DNA of 40,547 nucleotides from NCBI GenBank assembly GCA_963205175.1, contig CAUJIW010000132.1, forward strand, positions 1 through 40,547, read 5' to 3'. A model generated the notes under the pieces. It had not been told where the DNA came from. It ran no database searches and was given only the letters and a program-made list of their open reading frames with translations. Shown piece after piece: positions 32,903-39,899 of the stretch (position 1 is its first letter; every line of letters starts with the position of its first letter). The stretch is from Pseudomonadota bacterium. Lineage in GTDB: Bacteria; Pseudomonadota; Alphaproteobacteria; Sphingomonadales; Sphingomonadaceae. The position numbers and the translations under genes were made by a program.

Positions 32903-33682
32903 ATGAAGCCGGAGCCAGCCGTGACCGCAGCGACGCTGGAATTCATTGAACGTTTACGTGCCCTTGAGGACATCGACGTGATGGAGGCCGAGCTTGCCCG
33001 CTTCCTGCCAACGCTGGGCTTCGAGCATTTCGCGCTGGTCAGCCATGTCGATCTGATCGATGTCCCGCGCGGGCTGGTTCACATGGTGAACTACCCGATC
33101 GACTGGCGATTGATGGTGCGGCGCAAGCGCTATCACGAGGTCGACCCGGTGATTCATATATCTTCGCGCACCGCCCAGCCCTTCCGTTGGGACCAGCTGC
33201 CCGTCAAGGTCTCCACTGATCAGCAGAACGTGTTCGCCATGGCCGCGCACCAGGGCCTCAATTTCGGCTTCACGGTGCCGGTCCATGTGCCGGGCACCAT
33301 TTCCGGCAGTGCCAGCCTGGTCGCTCGCGAGGCGGTCGATGAATCCGTGCTGCCGCTGGCTTACTACACCGCGATCTATGCCTTCGAGGCGGCCCGCCGG
33401 CTGGCGATGAAACGTCTTGTGCCATCGCGCGCCGAACGCGACACCGGCTCCCGCCGGCTGACGCCCCGCCAGCGCCAGTGCCTGGCGCTGGTCGCCAAGG
33501 GCAAATCGGATTCCGTCATCGCCGAAATCCTCGGACTGAGTCCCTTCACGGTCCAGGAGCATGTGGAGGAAGTCAAGCGACGCTATGATGCCTCCAGCCG
33601 GACCACCGCCGTCGTCCGCGCACTGTTCGACGGAGAACTCTCATATGGCGAAGTCATGACCGCCGTCAGCGACTCAGAGTAA
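32903..33682 (+). CDS. LuxR-family regulator with autoinducer-binding domain
   Basis: 259 residues. Autoinducer-binding domain at about 15-170, DNA-binding LuxR-type HTH at about 190-250 (LTPRQRQCLALVAKGKSDSVIAEILGLSPFTVQEHVEEVKRRY). Compared with the conserved TraR positions: Trp57 is W68, Asp70-Pro71 is D81-P82, Trp85 is W96, but the position of Tyr61 is V72, and Glu178 of the HTH is Gln. It is adjacent to and in the same direction as luxI, and is expected to bind the acyl-homoserine lactone made by LuxI and act at the dyad in between. Shine-Dalgarno is weak (AGAGGG about 10 bp upstream). Confidence 0.93.
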   Translation: MKPEPAVTAATLEFIERLRALEDIDVMEAELARFLPTLGFEHFALVSHVDLIDVPRGLVHMVNYPIDWRLMVRRKRYHEVDPVIHISSRTAQPFRWDQLPVKVSTDQQNVFAMAAHQGLNFGFTVPVHVPGTISGSASLVAREAVDESVLPLAYYTAIYAFEAARRLAMKRLVPSRAERDTGSRRLTPRQRQCLALVAKGKSDSVIAEILGLSPFTVQEHVEEVKRRYDASSRTTAVVRALFDGELSYGEVMTAVSDSE

Positions 33683-33712
33683 CCTTGAAACAGCCATCCG
33701 AACGAAAGACAC

Positions 33713-33730
33713 CCCCCTGACCTAAGGGGG
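33713..33730. promoter_or_regulatory. lux-box-like dyad upstream of luxI
   Basis: CCCCCT-GACCTA-AGGGGG: an 18-bp dyad with perfect 6-bp arms, the length and position of LuxR-type operators, centred about 58 bp upstream of the luxI start codon. No T run follows, so it is unlikely to be a terminator of luxR. Confidence 0.55.
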
Positions 33731-33779
33731 ATGTGAGGCCGCGCCGCCCAGTCCACATTTGCCGGGACAGGAGGACGCC

Positions 33780-34388
33780 ATGCTCGTTCACATTCCGCGC
33801 CATTCCCACAGCCGCCACCACACATTGCTGCGAGCGGTCTACCGCCAGCGCAAGGTTGCCTTCATCGACCGCATGAACTGGCCGCTGACGCCGGTGGGCG
33901 ACGAGGAGCGGGACGATTACGACGCCCACGCCGACTATCTGATCCTGCTCGACGACACGGGCGACGTCGCCGGCTCGGCCCGTTTCCTGCCCACCACCGG
34001 GCCTCACCTGATGGCCGATCACTTCGGGCATCTGTGTGCCGACGGCGCGCCGCGCGGCGCGCACATCTGGGAGCTGTCCCGGCTGTGCTACAATCCGTTC
34101 GACCAGTCCGGCAACGCCGCCGCCCGCATCCGCCAGCGGCTGGCACTGGCGATGCTGGAGGTGGCGATCGTCCACGGCATCGAGCAGCTGGTGTTCGTCA
34201 CCCACATGGCCGTGTTCACCCGCGTCCTGGGCTACGGCTGGAACATCCGGCCCCTGGGTCCGCCCACCGGCACCCGCGCCGTCGACATCGGCGCCTTCAG
34301 CATCGACGTCGACGCCGCCTCGCTGCGGCGGATGCGCGCCAACTTCGGCATCTATCAACCCATCGTCGCGCTCAGCGCCGCCGCCTGA
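33780..34388 (+). CDS. Acyl-homoserine-lactone synthase (LuxI family)
   Basis: 202 residues, usual length. The family's key residues are in place: R24, F28 and W34 in RQRKVAFIDRMNW, acidic D46/D48 in DDYDAHADY, R68 in AGSARFLPTTGP, and E98 and R101 in WELSRLCYNP. T141 (VFVTHM) occupies the position of EsaI Thr140, which is associated with 3-oxo-acyl substrates. The enzyme joins S-adenosylmethionine and an acyl-ACP to make the signal. ATG 33780 follows AGGAGG at 5 bp; an upstream in-frame ATG (33759) lacks a site. The three genes that follow are closely packed (12-bp gap, then overlapping genes). Confidence 0.95.
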   Translation: MLVHIPRHSHSRHHTLLRAVYRQRKVAFIDRMNWPLTPVGDEERDDYDAHADYLILLDDTGDVAGSARFLPTTGPHLMADHFGHLCADGAPRGAHIWELSRLCYNPFDQSGNAAARIRQRLALAMLEVAIVHGIEQLVFVTHMAVFTRVLGYGWNIRPLGPPTGTRAVDIGAFSIDVDAASLRRMRANFGIYQPIVALSAAA

Positions 34389-34399
34389 GGAGCCGAGCC

Positions 34400-35320
34400 A
34401 TGCCGTCCGCCGCCCGCCCGTCATGCTTCCCGCCAGTCGACGACAGCTTCGAGACACCCGCCATCGCCGATGCCATCGTCGAGACCATCCAGCGCCATGG
34501 CTTCTGTATCGCCCGTGGCGTCGCCGATGCCGCGCGCGTCAACCGGGTCAGTGAGGAACTGACACCGTGGTTCGACGCCACGCCGTTCGCGCAAGGCCCC
34601 TTCTATGGCGACCGCACGGTGCGTTTCCATGCCGCGCTCAACAAGTCGCAGGCCTGCCATGCGCTGGTACTTGATCCGGTCGTGCGCGATGTCTGCGATG
34701 CCCTGCTTGGCCCCTATTGCGACTGGATGCAGCTTAACCTGACCCAGGGGCTCGCCATCCACCCCGGCGCGCCGGCCCAGCCGCCGCACCGCGACCAGAA
34801 CATGTGGCATGGCGCCCGCTACACCCACCCCTTCGTCATCAACGTCATGTGGTGCCTCGACCGCTTCACGCCCGAGAACGGCTCCACCGTGTTCTGGCCG
34901 GGCTCGCACCGGGCGACCTCCAGCGCCTGGCTGCCCGACGACCAGGCGGTGCAGGCCACCGCCGAACCTGGCGACGTGATCTTCTGGCTGGGCGAGACCC
35001 TTCACGGCGGGGGTGCCAACACCACGTCGGCGCCACGCCGGGGCTTCCTCACCAGCTATTGCCTCGGCTGGCTGAAGACCTACGAAAACATGTTTCTCAC
35101 CTACCCGCCGGAAATTGCCGCCGGCTTCAGCCCCGAACTGCAGGCGTTGATCGGCTACCGCATCCATCGCCCCAATCTCGGCGGCTACGAGGGGCAGTCG
35201 CCGGCGATATTGCTCGACAGCGGTGAACGACCGACCCGACTGGGCGCCATCGACTATCTGTTGCCCGAGCAGCTGGCGATGATCGACCAGATCAACAGCC
35301 GGCAGGAGGCCGCCGCGTGA
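34400..35320 (+). CDS. Phytanoyl-CoA dioxygenase (PhyH) family Fe(II)/2-oxoglutarate oxygenase
   Basis: 306 residues. The iron-binding facial triad is visible as H130-x-D132 (PPHRDQNMW) and H202 (ETLHGGGAN), with the 2-oxoglutarate-binding arginine in SAPRRGFLTSY (R213/R214). The double-stranded beta-helix core spans about 80-235. PhyH-type enzymes hydroxylate, desaturate or epoxidise small molecules and lipid chains. ATG 34400 lies 12 bp after luxI and has GAGG upstream; its stop overlaps the methyltransferase start. The position directly behind luxI implies autoinducer-linked expression. Confidence 0.93.
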   Translation: MPSAARPSCFPPVDDSFETPAIADAIVETIQRHGFCIARGVADAARVNRVSEELTPWFDATPFAQGPFYGDRTVRFHAALNKSQACHALVLDPVVRDVCDALLGPYCDWMQLNLTQGLAIHPGAPAQPPHRDQNMWHGARYTHPFVINVMWCLDRFTPENGSTVFWPGSHRATSSAWLPDDQAVQATAEPGDVIFWLGETLHGGGANTTSAPRRGFLTSYCLGWLKTYENMFLTYPPEIAAGFSPELQALIGYRIHRPNLGGYEGQSPAILLDSGERPTRLGAIDYLLPEQLAMIDQINSRQEAAA

Positions 35321-36201
35321 CCCCCGCCCCGGCTCTCGCCATCACCCTGCCGCGCCAGGCCGACACCGCGCCCACCGGCGCCGACGCCGTGCGTCATCAC
35401 TATGACGTCGGCAACAGCTTCTTCGAACGCTGGCTCGATCCGACGATGACCTATTCCTGCGCACTGTGGGACGGCACGGACGATCTGGAAACCGCGCAGA
35501 TCCGGAAGCTGGACTGGCACGCCCGCGCCATGGCGGCAGCCCCCGGCCAGACGGTGCTCGACATCGGTTGCGGCTGGGGCGCGATGATGGACCGGCTGGT
35601 CCGCCACTGGCGGGTGCAGCGCGCCGTCGGCCTGACCCTGAGCCACGAGCAGGCCCGACACATCGCCGCCCGGCGCGACTTCGCCATCAGCGCCCGGCTG
35701 GAAAGCTGGGCCGACCACCAGCCGACGGCGCTCTATGACGGCATCGTCAGCGTCGGCGCGTTCGAGCATTTCGCCTCGCCGACGCTGGACGCCGCCCGGC
35801 GGGTGGCAACCTATCGCGCCTTCTTCCAGTCGTGCCGCGACTGGCTGAAGCCCGGCGGCCGGCTGTCGCTGCAGACCATCGCCTATGACGCCCTGTCGAC
35901 GCGCAAGTTCAGCGATTTCATCCGCCGCGAAATCTTCCCCGACGCCGAACTGCCGACGCTGGGCGAGATCCTCGCCGCCAGCGACGGGCTGTTCCGCCCC
36001 CTGCTCATCACCGACGACGGCGACGGCTACGCCCGCACCTGCCGGGTGTGGCGCCACCGCCTGTTGGCGGCCCATGGCGACAGTAAGCGCCTTACACCCG
36101 AGGCCCGGCGCTTCCAGCGTTACCTCCGCATTTCCGAGGCGTCTTTCCAGAGACGCAACATCACCCTGCTCAGGCTGGCTTTTGAACGGAGTTCATCATG
36201 A
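35317..36201 (+). CDS. Cyclopropane-fatty-acid-synthase-like SAM methyltransferase
   Basis: 294 residues, the length of mycobacterial CmaA/Mma enzymes rather than the longer E. coli Cfa. Conserved: RHHYDVGNSFFERWLDPTMTYSCALW with the active-site Cys, SAM motif VLDIGCGWGAMMDRL, VGAFEHF with the catalytic Glu, EIFPDAELPTLGEI, and GYARTCRVWRHRLLAA with the conserved Tyr. The bicarbonate-ligand His of CmaA (in LLHTI) is replaced by Gln (LSLQTI). Enzymes of this group methylate or cyclopropanate an alkene in a lipid chain. GTG start overlaps phyH by 4 bp (GTGA). Confidence 0.92.
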   Translation: MTPAPALAITLPRQADTAPTGADAVRHHYDVGNSFFERWLDPTMTYSCALWDGTDDLETAQIRKLDWHARAMAAAPGQTVLDIGCGWGAMMDRLVRHWRVQRAVGLTLSHEQARHIAARRDFAISARLESWADHQPTALYDGIVSVGAFEHFASPTLDAARRVATYRAFFQSCRDWLKPGGRLSLQTIAYDALSTRKFSDFIRREIFPDAELPTLGEILAASDGLFRPLLITDDGDGYARTCRVWRHRLLAAHGDSKRLTPEARRFQRYLRISEASFQRRNITLLRLAFERSSS

Positions 36202-36404
36202 AACTTGTTGCCGTGACCACTTCCCCGACCCCGAACAGCAGCGCGCTGTCCGACGAACAGCTCGGCGCCATGCTGCATGTGTTGGACGATTTCCGGCTCA
36301 AGCTGGAGCGCGAGAGCAAGGTTGGCGGCATGTTCCTGTGGTGCGCCATCGAGGAGATCGAGGATATCCTCGACAAGCGCCAGCGCTCGCAACGGCACGC
36401 CTGA
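36198..36404 (+). CDS. Small 68-residue protein at the end of the luxI operon
   Basis: MKLVAVTTSPTPNSSALSDEQLGAMLHV..., a soluble, mostly helical protein (helices about 17-42 and 46-62) with no known family recognised and no signal peptide. Its ATG overlaps the stop of the methyltransferase by 4 bp (ATGA), codon use matches the neighbours, and there is no other explanation for the coupling, so it is likely real. It may be a partner or stabiliser of one of the enzymes upstream. Confidence 0.7.
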   Translation: MKLVAVTTSPTPNSSALSDEQLGAMLHVLDDFRLKLERESKVGGMFLWCAIEEIEDILDKRQRSQRHA

Positions 36405-36452
36405 GCGTCACCCCGGACCGACCGGCCGGCGCTGCGGCACAGCAGACGCGGC

Positions 36453-36472
36453 TGATCGCTGTCACGCGATCA
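36453..36472. terminator. Hairpin between convergent genes
   Basis: TGATCGC-TGTCAC-GCGATCA, a 7-bp stem and 6-nt loop between the small-protein gene and the convergent TPP enzyme gene, overlapping the stop of the latter. No T runs; a weak bidirectional terminator is possible. Confidence 0.35.
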
Positions 36473-38018
36473 CCGCCTCGATGAGCACCGGCCCGCGCGT
36501 GGCCATCGCCGTGCGCAGGGCCGCCACCAGTTCCTCCGCCGTGGTGGCGCGGAACGCCTCGACGCCCATGCCCCTGGCCAGCGCCGTCCACTCCAGCGTC
36601 GGGTTGGTGAGGTCGAACAGCGGTGCGGCCTTCGGCCCCGGCGGGGCGCCGGTGCGCACCATCTCGACATTGAGGATGGCGTAGGCGCGGTTGGCGATGA
36701 TCACCGTCACCACGTCGAGCTTCTCCCGCGCCATGGTCCACAGCGCCTGCAGCGTGTACATCGCGCCGCCATCGCCATGGACGCACACCACCTTGCGGTC
36801 GGGACAGGCCACGGCGGCGCCGGCGGCAACCGGCAGGCCCTGACCGATGGAGCCGCCGGTCAGGAACAGCCAGTCGTGCGGCGGGCAGCCGGCGGTGAGC
36901 GGATAGAGCGCCGCGCCGCCGGTCGCCGACTCGTCCGACACGATGGCGCCTTCCGGCAGGGTGGCGGCGATGGCCTGACCCAGCGTCTGGATGGTGAGCG
37001 CGCCGGTGGGTGCCTCCGGGCGCATCAGCGTCTTGCGCGGATCGCGCTCCAGCGCCGCCAGCCGGGGCGCGCCCAGCAGGTCGGCCAGCTGCTCCAGCGC
37101 CTCGGTCTCGTCCTCGCCTTCCGTCGCCAGGGTGACGCGGCCGACGCCCTCGGGATCGAGCTCGCTCGGCTTGCCGGGATAGGCGAAGAAGGAAACCGGC
37201 GGCTTGACGCCGACCAGCACCATCAGATCGGTGCCGATCAGCTGGGCCTGGGCCATTTCGCCAAAATAGATCAGCCGCTCGGCCTCGACGAGGCCGGCGC
37301 CGCGTTCCAGCCGGCCGGCGAAGGTGGGCATCACCACCCGCGCGCCGGTGACGGCGGCGACGCGGGCCGCCGCCTCCAGGCCGCGCCGGCGCAGGCCCCG
37401 GCCACCGACATAGAGCACCGGCTTGCTGGCGCCCCGCAACGCCTCGGCGGCGGCGCGCACCGCCGCCTCGCTGGCCGTGCGGGTCTGCGGCGGCAGCGCC
37501 GCCGTCACCTGACCCTGGGCATCGTTCCAGGCGATGTCGGCCGGCAGGATCAGGGTGGCGTTGCCGCGCGGGCCGTCCAGGCTGGCGGTCACGGCATCGG
37601 CGACGTCGGTCGCCAGCGCCTCGGGCCGGCTGGCGACGCGCACCCATTTGGAGACGGTTGCCGCCATGCCCTCGATATCGGAGGTCAGCGGCGCGTCGAG
37701 ATGGCGATGATAGGTGGCATGGTCGCCGACGATGTTGACCACCGGCGAGCCGGCGCGGCGACCGTTGTGCAGGTTGGCCATGCCGTTGGCGAAGCCCGGG
37801 CCGAGATGCAGCAGCGTCACCGCCGGCTTGTCGGCCATGCGGCCATAGCCGTCGGCGGCGCCGGTCACCACGCCCTCGAACAGCCCGAGCACTGGCCGGA
37901 TGCCCTCGACCCGATCCAGCGCCGAGACGAAATGCATCTCCGAGGTGCCGGGGTTGGCAAAGCAGACATCGACGCCGCTTGCCTTCAAGGTGCTCAAAAC
38001 CAGATCGGCGCCGTTCAT
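36462..38018 (-). CDS. Thiamine-diphosphate enzyme, acetolactate-synthase large-subunit family
   Basis: 518 residues with the three ThDP-enzyme domains: the PYR domain with catalytic Glu48 in LGLFEGVVTGAADGYGRM, a central domain (about 185-310) with PVLYVGGRGLRRRG, and the PP domain with the GDG...N motif (CVHGDGGAMYTLQALWTMAREKLDVVTVIIANRAY) binding ThDP and Mg. At 518 residues it is shorter than IlvB and lacks the long FAD loop region, so it belongs to the 'acetolactate synthase-like' benzoylformate/oxalyl-CoA decarboxylase-type group; substrate unknown. ATG 38018 has GGGGAG 6 bp upstream. Minus strand, 108 bp downstream of recJ. Confidence 0.88.
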   Translation of the reverse strand: MNGADLVLSTLKASGVDVCFANPGTSEMHFVSALDRVEGIRPVLGLFEGVVTGAADGYGRMADKPAVTLLHLGPGFANGMANLHNGRRAGSPVVNIVGDHATYHRHLDAPLTSDIEGMAATVSKWVRVASRPEALATDVADAVTASLDGPRGNATLILPADIAWNDAQGQVTAALPPQTRTASEAAVRAAAEALRGASKPVLYVGGRGLRRRGLEAAARVAAVTGARVVMPTFAGRLERGAGLVEAERLIYFGEMAQAQLIGTDLMVLVGVKPPVSFFAYPGKPSELDPEGVGRVTLATEGEDETEALEQLADLLGAPRLAALERDPRKTLMRPEAPTGALTIQTLGQAIAATLPEGAIVSDESATGGAALYPLTAGCPPHDWLFLTGGSIGQGLPVAAGAAVACPDRKVVCVHGDGGAMYTLQALWTMAREKLDVVTVIIANRAYAILNVEMVRTGAPPGPKAAPLFDLTNPTLEWTALARGMGVEAFRATTAEELVAALRTAMATRGPVLIEAVIA

Positions 38019-38126
38019 GCCTGCTCCCCTATTGATCGCGTGTTGCCCGCACAGTGGCGCGCCCCGGCGCGCTTGCCAAGGGGTTTGAGGCCGGCTCAGA
38101 ACAGTGGACGCGGCGGCCGGCGGCGG

Positions 38127-39899
38127 TCAGTCCGCCCAGGCGGCGTCGTCGAGGTGCAGCTCCGGCCGGGGCTCGCCCGACCAGCTGTCGATCACCAGCC
38201 GCCCGGCGACATAGAGCGGCCGCCGGCCAGCGCCGGCGAAGGCCTGACCGAGCGGCGTGTCGGCATGACGGAAGGCCATCGCCTTGATCCGCGCGCCATC
38301 GCGCCCGGCGAGGATCAGGCGGACATGATCCTGCCCCACCACGTCGCACTTGACCACCGACACCGGCCCGACCGCCAGCTTGGGCGCTGGCCAGCCCTGG
38401 CCGTAGGGACCGGCCGCCGCCAGTTCCTCGCCCAGTTGCGCTGTCACGCCGCCCGGCGCCAGCGCCGCGTCGAGCTTGAGCGCCCGGCCGTCGGCGGCCC
38501 GCGCCACCGCCTCGCCGAGCCGGGTCGACAGAAAGTCGCGCAGTGCCTCCACCCGGTCGGCGGCGATGGTGAGCCCGGCGGCCATGGCGTGGCCGCCCCC
38601 GGCCACCAGCAGCCCCTCGTCCTTGGCCGCCAGCACCGCGGCGCCGAGATCGACGCCCGGCACCGAACGGCCCGAGCCCTTGCCGATGCCGCCCTCGGTG
38701 GCGATGACCACCGCCGGGCGACCGAAGCGTTCCTTCAGCCGGCCGGCGACAATGCCGATGACTCCGGGATGCCAGCCCTCGCCGACGGCCACCACCACCG
38801 GGTCGGCGGCGGGCGCCACCGCCAGCGCCTGCTCGGTGGTCAGCGCCTCCAGCGCCTTGCGTTCGCCGTTCAGCCGGTCGAGCTCTTCCGCCAGCGTGCG
38901 GGCCTCCAGCGGATCGCTGCTGATCAGCAGCCGGGTGCCGAGGTCGGAGCGACCGACCCGGCCGCCGGCATTGATGCGCGGCCCGAGCTGGAAGCCGAGG
39001 TCGCCGGCCTCCGGCGCCCGCTCCATGCGGGCAACGTCCCCCAGCGTCGCCAGGCCGAGATTGTCGCGCCGGGCCATCACCTTCAGCCCCTGGGCGACGA
39101 AGGCGCGGTTGATGCCGGTGAGCGGCGCCACGTCGGCCACCGTGCCCAGCGCCACCAGATCGAGCAGCGTCATCAGGTCCGGCGCGTCGCGGCCGCTGGC
39201 GTACCAGCCGCTGTCGCGCAGCAGCCGGTTGACCGCGATCGCCAGCAGGAAGGCGACGCCGACCGCCGCCATGTGGCCGAACTCGGGGCCGGCGTCGTCG
39301 TCGAGCCGGTTGGGGTTGACCAGCGCGTGACAGGCCGGCAGCTCCCAGCCGGCCTTGTGGTGATCCACCACCAGCACGTCGAGGCCGGCCTCGGCCGCCG
39401 CCGCCAGCGCCTCGAAGGCCTGGGTGCCGCAGTCGACCGTCACCACCACCTTGGCGCCGGCCTCGGCCAGCGCGCGCATCGCCGGCACCGACGGACCATA
39501 GCCCTCGGTCATGCGGTCGGGAATGTAGAAGCTGACGGTGGCGCCGACATGGCGCAGCAGCCGCCACAGCAGCGCCGTCGAGGTGGCGCCATCGACGTCG
39601 TAGTCGCCGAAAATGACGATGGCCTCGCCACCGCGGATCGCCGTCACCAGCCGTTCGGCGGCGCGGTCCATGTCCTTGAACAGCGACGGGTCGGGCAGCC
39701 AGTCGCGTAGCGTCGGCTTGAGCAGGCGCGCCGCCGTTTCCGGCGCGGCGCCCCGGCCGGCCATCACCAGGCCGACGGCGTCCGACAGCCCGTGGGCCTG
39801 GGCGATGGCGGCCCCCGCACCGGGGACCGCCCGCCAGCGCCAGGGCTGGCCGAGGATGGAGTGATCAACGCCGAAGACGGACGCCCCGGCGTGCATCAT
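38127..39899 (-). CDS. recJ: Single-stranded-DNA-specific exonuclease RecJ
   Basis: 590 residues, the usual length. The 5'-3' ssDNA exonuclease acts in RecF-type recombination and mismatch repair. Phosphoesterase motifs: IFGDYDVDGATS (97-108), VDCGTQ, LVVDHHKAG with the DHH triad (179-181), DLVALGTVADVAPL, HPGVIGIVAGRLKERFGRPAVVI; then the DHHA1 region SGRSVPG and GGHAMAAGLTI, and an OB-fold tail. The start codon overlaps the glpX stop by 1 bp, the conserved alphaproteobacterial glpX-recJ pair. Confidence 0.96.
   Translation of the reverse strand: MMHAGASVFGVDHSILGQPWRWRAVPGAGAAIAQAHGLSDAVGLVMAGRGAAPETAARLLKPTLRDWLPDPSLFKDMDRAAERLVTAIRGGEAIVIFGDYDVDGATSTALLWRLLRHVGATVSFYIPDRMTEGYGPSVPAMRALAEAGAKVVVTVDCGTQAFEALAAAAEAGLDVLVVDHHKAGWELPACHALVNPNRLDDDAGPEFGHMAAVGVAFLLAIAVNRLLRDSGWYASGRDAPDLMTLLDLVALGTVADVAPLTGINRAFVAQGLKVMARRDNLGLATLGDVARMERAPEAGDLGFQLGPRINAGGRVGRSDLGTRLLISSDPLEARTLAEELDRLNGERKALEALTTEQALAVAPAADPVVVAVGEGWHPGVIGIVAGRLKERFGRPAVVIATEGGIGKGSGRSVPGVDLGAAVLAAKDEGLLVAGGGHAMAAGLTIAADRVEALRDFLSTRLGEAVARAADGRALKLDAALAPGGVTAQLGEELAAAGPYGQGWPAPKLAVGPVSVVKCDVVGQDHVRLILAGRDGARIKAMAFRHADTPLGQAFAGAGRRPLYVAGRLVIDSWSGEPRPELHLDDAAWAD

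Noticed and set aside
38019..38126. A terminator between recJ and the TPP enzyme gene
   Set aside because: Only GC-rich self-complementary bits (GCGCGC around a 4-nt loop) without a T run; not convincing.
36777..39710. A very long open frame on the plus strand, opposite recJ and the TPP enzyme gene
   Set aside because: It is antisense to two genes with clear conserved motifs, has Arg/Gly/His/Gln-rich composition typical of the opposite strand of GC-rich genes, and shows no domain.
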